Made by a program: the position numbers and the translations under genes
Notes under the pieces: generated by a model
The model's input: the letters and a program-made list of their open reading frames with translations, nothing else
What the model was told of the DNA's origin: nothing
Database searches by the model: none
From: Brachionus plicatilis
Taxonomy: Eukaryota > Rotifera > Eurotatoria > Ploima > Brachionidae
Length of the DNA: 64,000 bases
NCBI GenBank assembly: GCA_010279815.1
Contig: QEOQ01000640.1
Location: 536,117-600,116, forward strand
Direction: 5' to 3'
In this document: positions 32,701-58,080 of the stretch, in pieces
Layout: each line of letters begins with the position of its first letter
Numbering within the stretch: the stretch's first letter is position 1

Positions 32701-35700
32701 AAATGTAAAATAACTTCAATAAAGGGCATGACCAAGCTCGGTTTGGTGAAAGAGTATACCTAAAACCATTTTCGGTTAATCCGACTTGGTTAATAAATTC
32801 CAAAGCTGATCAGCCATGATTCAGAATTACACAATTAATAGATTCTCGATAACAAGTGACATTGTAATCAAATTAAATTCAAAACTGGCCAAATTTTTAT
32901 ATCACAAAATATTTTAAACGAGTTATCTAACTCGAGTCTACAAGTTATATTATAATATCTCTAGAGAGAGAGAGAGAGCTTTGAAGCTTTCCTATTTTTT
33001 TATAAAAATTTAGAAATTAAAGCTTTCTTTTTTTATTTATGTATTAAATTTCGAAGCGAATTAGAACACAAAAGGTGAACTATAGTTATTATTGACATTC
33101 TATGTTGGAAAATATGATATCTTAGGTAAATAGGAGTTTAGCTGAAATTAACTTTCGCTTATTAGGTTTGATTTCATTTTGGTTGTTAAATAAAATTTAA
33201 AAAAAAAACTGATTGCTTAATTTCTCCTTGCTTAATTTAATTTAACTATTTTCCGATTAATATAAACTCACAAATACTTTATTTAGTCATTTTTGTAGTC
33301 TAAATTTTAGTAATCCAAATTTACTAAAAAATTTCAGAAATTTACCTTTTTTTTAAAGTTCGCTATTACAACTTTAGAATTCTTTTAAATGACATTTAGC
33401 CTTATCGTAAGCCTTAGATTTTTGTCAAGAAGATTTGGAATGATAACATCTATTCATCTCTTTTCAAAAGTTTATTTTATAGCGACTTGAATTTAAATTC
33501 TTACAATTCAGGTCTAGAATTATTCTGCAGTAAATTGGAACCCACTCAAAAAAATGACATTAAGCAAACAGAAAAGAATCAAAAAATAATGTGCTTCAAG
33601 TAAATTATTGACGACAATCAATCTCGAAAAATAACCAACTTAATTCTAGTCTTTAATCTCACAAGATTGAAATCGTATTTTTCCAAGTTAAATGGTTATT
33701 CTCGACCAGAAGCAATTGGATTAATTATTTTCTTAAGTAATTAAATTTTCTCTAATAAAATTAATATTTAATATTAATTGAAAAGGTTATGTGTTACTAA
33801 AACGGAAATCATATCGAAATTTAAGCCAAATTGATTTTGATAAAAAAATTATTATAAAAATGCTTAATTTCAAGTTTTGGTTTTATCTCAATTGTTCTGA
33901 AATATCTAATTGAAAATTTTGTTTTTGACTAATACTGCTCATTTCTTTTTCAGTTTTAGAAACTTGTATCTGATTAATTAAAAAATACTTTCAGATTTTC
34001 GAGTAAAAAAATGTCATCAGATTAAGTGAAATAGCGTAAAGAAGTTTTCCTGACTAATTTTGTGAAAAGATCAAATTCTCCAGAAAAAAAAAGAATAAAA
34101 ATAAAACTAGTTCTAAGGTAAGTATCTGGAGACTTTTTGCTTTGATACACGATAAGAAACTTAAAATTCTACAATGAATAGAAAAAATCTAATTAATTAA
34201 AGAAAAAGCGTTCAAATCAATCAAAGAGCACCTAAGTAAAGTATTTTCTCCAAGGAATGCTCATACAATATTAACATTAGTTAACTTGATCCTATTTCTT
34301 TTCGAATAAATTTCATGCAGAACTCAAATAAGTGGTTTTAATTACAATCATGAAACAAAAATTTACTCAAAAAGCTAAATTTGTTTAAAATTTTGTCATA
34401 CCATATTGAGAAATTAATTAATTAATTAAAGATTATAAATACGATATTTTTTTCCATAAAAAAATGAATTCAACAATGTATAAACAGGGGTATTGCTTCA
34501 TTAATTCTATTCAACTTGGCTTATTCGTTTTGGGTCAAAAAACCTAAAATATCCAAAAATGTGATTTTAGAAAATAAAAAAAAATTCAAATTCTTATTTA
34601 TTTTTTGTTGCCATTTGGTTTATTTATTCTTTCAATATTTTCAACTTTTTCGAATCTTTTGTTTTTTAACAAAGAACTTTTCTAAGCAAACTAAAAATCG
34701 CTAGCTGACTTATTTTAAAACAATTTCAATAATAAAATAAATAGAAATTTCGGTGCCATGATTTTTCTTGAGCACAAATTAGAATAATTTTGAGTTTAAT
34801 GAGCATAGAATAGCTTTTCACAATACCTAGCTGAATGACGCTGAATTAATCGTCCTAGTTAACATCTGTATCTTCCAAATTATTTTTTTCCTAAATAAAT
34901 TTTAAAAATCCAATTAATTTTACTTTAAATCTTAAATATTAACTTTTTGTTTGATTGATATTCTTAATGATTGAAAAATTTTCAAACATTTAAAAGTAAT
35001 TTTAAACTTCTTAAGAAAAACTGACTTGCTCAAAATTTTAATACTCAGTCATTTTGCTTTAAAAGTACGAATGTCCGAAATACTCGCTGATTAATTTGGC
35101 TTGGACTTTATATCATTTAACTAAATTTTACCGCCTGTATTATCGTTTTTAAAATAAATTTATAATTAACTTTGTCAAAAATTTAATTAAAAAACATTTC
35201 CAAACGATTTTTTTATGGCCAAAAATTATTATTATATTTCACGTAATAAAAACGTTGATTTTTTTGATTTGATGAAACAAAAATCTGTGCTTTAATTCTC
35301 TTGAGCTTTATCTAAAAATTATAATAAAATAATTAAAATTTAAAAATAAAAATTAGAATCAGGTAAATATGTTTAACAGAAGAAGATTTTTAGAATAAAT
35401 TATAAGGTAATAATTGTAATTTTTTATTGAATATTTTAATATTTAAAAGGAGTTTCCAAAAATTGCGCTCAAAAGAGAGATTACGTGTGACAAAATAAAT
35501 GACCATTGTTGAGTTGGAAATATTGCTCTTTTTTAAAAAATGAATAAAAAGCTAAGGCTTGTGGGTTAATGTCATTTTTATTCTAATTTAAAATGAAAAA
35601 AAAATGCGAAATATAAAATAAAATTGCAACATATTCAATACAAAGAATGACTAAAAAATTAAATAGGTTAATCTAAGCAAATATTACCGCTTTGAGCTAA

Positions 35701-37768
35701 GTTTGAATATGAATAATTTTGTACAAAAAGAAATTTTTTTTTTTATCAAATTCACTGTTGCTCATACTAGGATATTTTCGAAATTTTAAACGAATGTCTC
35801 TTTCCTCCAAAAACGAGACAATTTATCATAATAAACTCGAAACTTTAATTTATTTATTTTTAGTAATTGGGTATCTGAAGATAACCATAGACGGTGTCTA
35901 TTTAAATTTTATGAATTTACATAGAAAATTTTACCAATTTTTAATTTAGAATAGAATAGTGTGTCACCAACTTTTTCTATGGACGTAGCTATACTTTTGT
36001 CAGATAATCAGCTCATGCTGAGAATCGTTCCATTTATGATATTTAATTTTATAGAGCTAATCTACAAACTATAAAGAGCTCAGATTTATGATTTTGCTTA
36101 CTGGTAATTTTTGTCGATTTATCGAAACAAAAAAGAAAACGATTAAGAAATTAATTAACTATTTCTCTCTCTCTCTCTTCAAAACAAAAGTTGGCCCATG
36201 GCAAAACAGAATATTTGAATTTAATCTAACCTTTAATAAAATTATTTAAAAAACTTAATTTTGTTTATTATTTAGATTTAGAGAATCGATTCAGCGCATA
36301 AATAACCCAAATTTCTGCTTCTTAATTAAGCTTTAGATTTCGTGGATCCAATTTGATTAATCATTTTCAAATCACAATACATAAGTATGTCACTTTAAAT
36401 AATTCGTAAAATCTTTGAGCTAAATAGACCTTTTTTAATTTTTAAACTTACAAATATTACCTAAAATTTTGAAATCATAAGTTTTTATTTAAAAAAAAAA
36501 TGAATATTTTAAAAAAATCAACTTATTAAATTTAATTTTAAAAGTTCAAATTTTCATGCTTTGAAAATGGATGTTTACCATAAATTAACCCTTAAAAAGG
36601 ATGATTCAATCGAATAAATTTTTTGCTTTAAATATTTTTCAATGATAGCCCATTATACTTGAGAAAGCACAGCTAAAAAAAATTTGCATTTTTTTAAAAT
36701 AAAATAATCTTTTCAAAATTAGTTAAAGCTAATAAAATATTTTAAGGTAAATTCGAGAAATTCTATAAAAAAATTTAATTATCGTTCAAATGTGACTTGA
36801 AAAGAATTTTTCAAATAAAATTAGATATATTTAATGTTTTCTAGAATTTTGCAGCATTATTTTGATTTTATATCTTGCGGACAAAAAAATATTCAAAAAA
36901 TTACTTGAATAAGTTGCTAAGATATTTTTTTTGTTTCTTTTATATCAGAAAAGTATAAAAGATCTCGATTGAATTTTTAAACGATAAAAATAAATTTCCT
37001 ACTAATTAGTATATATTAAGAATGGAACCTTGTTTTTTTTCATAAATTAATGTTTGTCTTGTTATAAATAACGAGATCACCAAGATTGAAGCCTTTTGAA
37101 AATTGAAATCAAATATTTGATTAAAAAGCAATAGTTGGTTTTATTTTTTATGTGCACAAATTACTTTTCAAATCAGTTGCATTCAATTTTAAAAGAAATT
37201 TTTTAAATAAAATTTTAATTAAACTTTGAAGAAGAGTTCTAAATTATAAAAAATAAAAATAAATTCTTTTTTCAGATTGACTTATTTAAATCTTGGATTA
37301 AAATTTAAATATAAAATCTTTAATCAATAAAGTCGTTTGAGTTAAATTTGATTTTAATTGATTTTATCATGAAATCATTATTACAAAATCAAAAAGAAAA
37401 AGGAAATTTTTATCAACATGACAAAAAAATTCGAAGGATAATAGAAAATTTTTCATAATAATTTAAAATTAATCCCTTAAGTACTTTTCTTATTATTTAA
37501 ATATTTAATTTAATTTTCGTCAAAAAGGCATAATAATCTAATTGTGTGAATAAATCAAAAAGATAATTTTTTAAAATTCCTTTTTATCCGCTGATTATCA
37601 CCAAATATTTGTCATGTAAAAATTTCAGAAAAACCATCGACAAAAATAATCCAAATCTTTTTTTCAATCCCATTATCTCTTGTCTTTGATTTCCTCAAAA
37701 GCAACCTTTATTAATAAAATATTTTCACTAAAAATTTTAAAATTTTTTGCTCCAACTCATCTTTAAAA
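26782..37768. other. 11-kb gene desert upstream of muscleblind
   Basis: I see no convincing exon, tRNA or rRNA. Simple repeats: (GA)n at about 32965-32978, (CT)n at about 36166-36178, (ATAA)n at about 32495-32510 and a poly-A run at 29514-29528. The first muscleblind coding exon is preceded by a splice acceptor, and muscleblind genes elsewhere have very long 5' introns. Part of this interval may therefore be an untranslated-leader intron or regulatory DNA. Confidence 0.45.
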
Positions 37769-40432
37769 ATGCCTAAATGTCTTGAATGGAATAATTTCAC
37801 ATCTTATAAATCAATAAAGCAGCCATTACTTACTGCAAATGTGACATTTTTGTCTTATATGATGTTCACTTTAGTTGTGGCAGTATTATTTTTAGCAGTC
37901 CAACGAAAAAATTTCAAAAGCAAAGTACTTAATTATCTACTAGATTAAATAATTAAATTAAAGGTAAATCTTTAAGTTAACCTTAACGACTACATTTAAT
38001 GCTGGAGGTTCGATGTCCATTTCGCTTTTATCAAGTACAATAGTGAGCCAGTGGACTTGGGCAGCTACTCTCCTTCAATCAACAACTGTAGGAACTAGGG
38101 TAAACCTGACAATTTTTTTTTTTTTTTTAATGTTAAAAATTCAAAGTTTGGACTTAGTGGTTCATATTGGTATGCTGGAGGAGCTTGTATTCAAATTTTG
38201 CTTTTTTCAATTTTATGCATGGAAGTTAGAATAAAAGCTCCGGGATCACGGACTTTTCTGCAAATAATTCAAGCTAGGTTTGATAAAAAAACTCATATGC
38301 TTTTTTGCATTTATGCTCTTTTGACCAACTTAATTGTGAGTGCAATGCTAATTGTAGGAGGAATAGCCTGTTTGACTTACAGTTTCAAAGATCTATCGCC
38401 TGAATATTCCATTCTTTTGTTCATTTTAGCAATGTCTATTTATGTTTTCTTCGGAGGTCTAGGGTACTGTTTATCAAATAAATAAAACTTTATTTAAAAA
38501 AAAAAAAAATTCTAGCGGCCTATTTTATTTATCCTACTTCAGCACTTTGGTCATTCTAATTGTCATCGTGGTGATGTTTATGAGTATATTTTATGTGAAT
38601 TCATCAACTCTAGGTTTTGGTAGTATCAAAAACATATTTGACCGATTTTCGTGCATTTCAAATCCGAACAATTTGGGAAATTCTTACAAGACTTTTTTTT
38701 CACTGGATTCATTTCTATTTGGAGTTATAAATCTGATCGGAAATTGTGGCACAGTTTTTGTAGACCAAGTAATAAAAATTATTCATAATAAAAAGAATTT
38801 AATAGATAAATTCTTGAAGGCTTATTGGCAGTTAAATTCAACAACTTCGCCGAAAAAAAGCTCAATTGCTTTCATTATAGCAGGAGTAATTTGGTTTTTT
38901 GTTCCCTTTACTTTTGGCACTACGATGTCAGTAGCTTATATTTACTTGGACTCATTCAATCACAATTTAACATTTTTAACCCCCCTGGAAATTAATTCTG
39001 GTACGTCCAGAAATATAAAATCTTTCTTTTTTTATCATTTTTTCACTAACATTATTTAGGCTTAGTGGCTCCAGCAGTCGCCGCATTGTCATACGGAAAT
39101 GTAGGAAACTATTTGATTAACTTGATGATCATTTTTGCAGTTACTACGACTGGCGGAGGCGAGATTCTTGCTATTACCAGCATTATTTTAAATGATATTT
39201 ATTCAGTATATATTCATGTAAAAATTTATAAAATTTATTACTTAAAAAATTAAAAAATTTGTTTGTTTATTTAGCCTTTTAAGCCGAATTTAAGTGAAAA
39301 GGACAGTTTAATGTGTATTTTGTGTGACAAAATTCGCGGCCAAGTAGGAGATGATAAATGCATGTGCTGTAGCATTACTTACTGTAAATCTTGTGATACT
39401 GATAACAGGTTATTAAATTTTTATTTTTGTCTATTCAATTAAAATAAAAAAATAAAGGATGTTAAAAAATTCACCAAATTATATCCGAAGTTGCTCAATG
39501 CATGCAAGTTATCTTAATTATGAACAACATTTGAACTCGATCAAATCTCTTGTTATTGTATTGATCACAATTGTGATGTTGGTTGTATCAATATTGCTTT
39601 TTTACTTGAAACTAAATTTAAATTGGCTTTATTTGTTCATGGGAATAATTGTGGGACCAGGTAAGAAATTTTCTGAATTTTTTAAAAATATACTAATTAA
39701 CTTTTTGCACTTAAGCTGTTTTTCCAATAGCACTGAGTCTTTTTTGGGCAAGAATGAACAGTTTTTCAATGTTTTTCAGCGCGCTATCCGGCTCTTTTGT
39801 TGGAATTATTAGCTGGATTTTGACTACTGTTATTTATTTTAAGGGATTCGATATTGAAAAAAGTGGGAACCTAATAAGCATGCTCGCTGGAAATGTTGCT
39901 TCTCTGGGTATTGGTGGAATAATGGCTGCTTTGCTTACTTTTTTGACTTCAAAACCACTAAATGTTGATCAAATTAGAGAAGTTTGGGAAAAAACAAGAG
40001 ATATTGATTCACCTCTTTTGCCATGGAGTGAAATTTATTCAAAGTGAGACTTGGAATTTTAAAATTTATATTTAAAAAAATTAAAATTTTTTTGTTAGAG
40101 AAATGAATATTGAAAAAGCCTATGAGTTAAAACAGCGTCCGTCATTGTTGGAGGTTGAAAGCGAATTGAGAACTGTAAAAAAAGTCTCATGGATTCTATC
40201 AATAATTTTGACTTTTTTTTTTCTTTGTGTTTGGCCTCTTATTTCTCTAAATTTTGGAGATTTTTCATTAGATGCATTCAAATTTTGGATTATTATAGGA
40301 CAAATATTTGTATTTGCTGCATTATTGTATTCGCTTGTTGCGCCTTTTACTGAAAATTTTATTTTACAATTTTTGGTTAAAAAAGCAAAAAAAATTATTC
40401 CCAAAAAATTAATTAAAAAAAACAACAAATAA
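37769..40432 (+). CDS. DUR3-like sodium:solute symporter (SSS/SLC5 superfamily)
   Basis: Ten exons: 37769-37924, 37977-38099, 38147-38463, 38516-38768, 38820-39000, 39060-39217, 39275-39408, 39458-39660, 39716-40043 and 40099-40432; 729 codons with stop (728 aa). All introns are 47-61 nt except the second-to-last group at about 55 nt. From memory it follows the urea/proton symporter DUR3 branch of the sodium:solute symporters: FNAGGSMSISLLSSTIVSQW, TWAATLLQSTTVG, GSYWYAGGACIQILLF, EVRIKAPGSRTFL, GTVFVDQAYWQ, VAPAVAALSYG and ILAITSIILNDIY. About 14 hydrophobic segments make it a plasma-membrane carrier, probably of urea, polyamine or a similar small solute, driven by Na+ or H+. The substrate cannot be read from sequence. 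Residues 397-441 form a cysteine-rich loop. AATAAA at 40478-40483. It converges with NALCN. Confidence 0.87.
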
Positions 40433-40483
40433 TTTGTGTGACTTGTATGTCACTGTTGAAATTTTTTTAATTTTTTTAATAAA

Positions 40484-41456
40484 TTTCCAATTATTCTTAC
40501 AAATTTATATTGTTTATTCCATTTTATGTACCAAGAAAATAAGATTTAATTCAAAAATTAATTTCCGCTAACCAACGTAAAATTAAATAAAAATTTCAAA
40601 AGATCTTTTTTAATATTTTTTGATTATTCTTATAATTATTTTTTTGTATTAAAACTCATAGGCAAAATTTAATAAAATAAAATAAGTCTAGAATGATTTT
40701 AAATTTTAATGATTTGTTCATTAAAGATTACAAATTATTCGAAATGAAGATCAAATAATAAATATTCCATTTAATATCATTGAATCTTTAAGTAATTCAC
40801 AAAAAAAATTCCATCTAACTGGAAACAATATGACACTGGGCAAATCGTTGTCTCTTGATTTTGAAGAAAGACTCGATGCATTGAGTACCAATTCGTAAAT
40901 CTGTTTCTGTTTTTGGCTTTCGCAGAATCTAAAAGAAATATATTCCACAAGTATCACAAGAATATCTCAACTGTAAAAGGCATAGCAAGAGCTTTTGGGC
41001 AAATTTTAAGTAATAATGGAGGAATTTTATCGATTCGATTTGTTTGTTTTCTTTTTAAATTCATTCGAAATCATTAGAATAGTAAATCGCTTTGTAAAGT
41101 TTATACATACTTTTTTCTTGTTTTTTCATTTATTTGTTCTTTGAAATTCGATACAAAAGGGGAAAAAATTCAAGTAAATTTTTATTTTAAAACTTTTTTG
41201 AATTTTTTTAAAAATTAAAAGTTAAAAATTAGTTCTGCGATTGAAAAATAGTGCAAAAGATTGATTACGATTTTATATTTATAAATGGATGTTAATTACT
41301 TGTATTTTTCAAATAATTGGTTATTGTCAAAAAAAAAATAAAAAAAGTACAAATTTTGTCAGAACTAAATGAAATAAAAATCTAATTAAGAAACAAAATA
41401 AATAGTTTTTTAAAGCTATTTTTAAAGTGTAGAGGCAGTAATAAAGCATCTTGAGC
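40484..41456. other. Intergenic with a possible orphan exon (40725-40898)
   Basis: Between the convergent symporter and NALCN genes. On the plus strand 40725-40898 is open for 57 codons to a TAA, contains MTLGKSLSLDFEERLDALST and has higher GC than its surroundings. An AAAG acceptor-like site precedes it. The minus strand is also open (40751-40957), so the direction is ambiguous. I do not recognise the product. Confidence 0.3.
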
Positions 41457-41464
41457 ATAATAAT

Positions 41465-42188
41465 CAGACTTAGGAACAGTATAAGAAAAATCAGTATCAG
41501 TCAGTATTCAGTATTGAGGATGAAATTCAGTATCGAAATCAGCCAGTACCAATATTAAGGCTATCAGTATAAAATCATGTTTTTAAAAAAAAATATAAAT
41601 TTTCTTATAAAATATATTTCAGTCTTTTTGACAATTTTGTGACCATTCAGATAAAAATACAAAAACAAACAAATAAAGTTTATATCGGACTTATTTTAAA
41701 ATTTTTTTAAAATTTAACAAAAAAAAATAGAATTTTTATTTTTATAGGTAATCCTTATTACATTTTAAGAACATTAAATTTGAAAGGTTATTGTATGTGA
41801 ATCGACTTCGATGTGGTCTCATTAAAAATCCAGATACCGAAAATACCTGTTCGATCTTTGCTGAGGTAGCCTGAATACAAAAAATTTCCCTGGATACTAT
41901 TAACCGCCCCTTTTATTTTTTTTTAAAACAAATATATCCATTTTACATAAACATGTAAGTTGATGAAACAAAAAAAAAATTATGTTTCAAAATTAATTTG
42001 ACATTTTTAAATTTTTTTTCTAATTTTCAGTATTTTCCAGTAATACTGAAATACTGATTATCAGCTCCAGTCAGTAGCAATATTTTAACGATCAGTATCA
42101 GTAACAGTATAAGTAACAGTATCAGTAATACTGAATACTGAAATATACTGATACTGATCAGTATAATACTGTCAGTATCCCAAGTCTG
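41465..42188 (-). mobile_element. Non-autonomous hAT element with 8-bp target duplication
   Basis: The ends read CAGACTTAGGAACAGTATAA on the left and, in reverse complement from the right, CAGACTTGGGATACTGACAG. The flanks 41457-41464 and 42189-42196 are both ATAATAAT, an exact 8-bp duplication characteristic of hAT transposons. Subterminal DNA at both ends is packed with CAGTATCAGT / ACTGATACTG motifs, probably transposase-binding repeats. A hAT dimerisation-domain remnant lies inside on the minus strand. 724 bp, far too short for a full transposase. Confidence 0.9.
41752..41879 (-). pseudogene. hAT transposase C-terminal dimerisation-domain remnant
   Basis: A minus-strand frame reads ATSAKIEQVFSVSGFLMRPH, then RSRFTYNNLSNLMFLKCNK. 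This is the hATC motif (typically AxSxxxERxFSxxG..). No other transposase region survives, so the element is an internal-deletion derivative. Confidence 0.75.
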
Positions 42189-42196
42189 ATAATAAT

Positions 42197-43276
42197 AGTT
42201 TCGTAATAACTTTTAAGTATTTTAAGAATCCTGTTGTGGCTTAAGCTTAAGTTGGACGAAAGGCAAAAACCAAAAAATGTTAAGAAAAACAATAATATAT
42301 TTTTATATTGTTTTTTTTTAATGTTTTTATATGTTTTTACTAATTACTTATAATTGACAATGGAAAAAATAACAGACTAAGAAATAAAAATTGACTAAGA
42401 AATTTTTTTAGGCAAAAAAAATTATTTGAGTCATAGACTAATTATTTTTAACAACGTTTTTATCAAAAAGTAGTTATTTATGTAATAAGGTAATTTTTTG
42501 TCTTTATAAATTTGCTTGTGACTAACAAGTTTCCAGGAAAAAATACGTGAGTTTTTTAGACCCCTGTCATGCTTTATCGGTATAAATAAAATGGTGTACC
42601 AATTTTCACAATACTTTTTACATATAAAATAATGAAAGTTTTAATGTGTAAAATAATCAGTTAGATTTAAGTTAACTTATGTTTGAATTTAAAAAAATTG
42701 AAGATCTTATTCAAAATTGATTTTTTTTGAAAAGCATTAAATTTTTAAAAATTATCAAAATGTCATTTTGGGTGAATTTAGGTAATAAAGATTTAAAACA
42801 CTTCTCTAACTTCTTTTTAGTCACTAAATTTCATTTAAAAAACATTAGCTTAATTAATTATCCAAGTTTCTATTTAATAAACAAGAGCAATTCTTTTTAC
42901 TTAATCAATTCAAACCGGATTTTATTTTTAGATAACCTTTGACGGACTTATTGTTGTTAAAAAATTAATTTTTCATGAATTGAACTCGATTGAAAAAAAA
43001 TCAAAAACGCATTAATTTAAAATTGAGCTTTTATAAAATTTTCACTTTTATAATTTCCAATAATAGAAAATAAATTAAAAAAATTTCTAAAGATTTATTT
43101 ATTTATTTATTTATTAAATTTTTAAAATAATTTTTATTAGCTTAAAATTGAATAACAAAAACAAGATCTCAATCGATCAAATAAAATTTAATTGTTCAAA
43201 ATTGATTGTAAGTAAAATTCTACACTGTCTATTTTAAAGGCAAACTTAATGATATTTGACTAGATTTGCCCAATCT
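42197..43276. other. Downstream flank and probable 3' UTR of NALCN
   Basis: The stretch next to the NALCN stop (about 43000-43276) is presumably 3' UTR. A tetranucleotide run (ATTT)n lies at about 43096-43113. An open stretch at 42727-42942 is AT-driven low-complexity sequence without gene-like features. Confidence 0.4.
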
Positions 43277-57819
<14,543 letters not shown>

Positions 57820-57828
57820 GATAGTTTC

Positions 57829-58080
57829 TTAAATAGCTTCAGTTCAATCTAATGGTCGTGTTATCTAGTTCTTCAAGCGAATTCATATCTCCTCACGACT
57901 TAGACAAAAACAAAAATTGAACAAGCAAAAAAAAAACAAAACAATAAAAACACAAATGTGAGGTTTTATACGGATAGATCTACAGGGTAAAAAATATTTT
58001 TTGAAGTTAACCATGCAGATTTTCTTGTTACCTGCTCTTTGGCGGTGTCTTACACACGCTTTTGTTTTGCTTTTATTTTC
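57829..58080 (-). other. NALCN: Probable 5' UTR exon and intron of NALCN
   Basis: The ATG exon is preceded by an acceptor (CTATTTAAG, ending at 57829) 9 nt before the start codon. A plausible leader exon ends at 58032 with GCAG/GTAACAAG and is less AT-rich (about 58032-58075). That implies a 203-nt 5' UTR intron. A spliced-leader acceptor is the alternative explanation. Confidence 0.45.

Noticed and set aside
34516..35949. Two open frames of 62 and 76 codons in the 11-kb desert
   Set aside because: Both are Phe/Leu/Lys/Tyr-rich translations typical of AT-rich noncoding DNA, without splice context or family resemblance.
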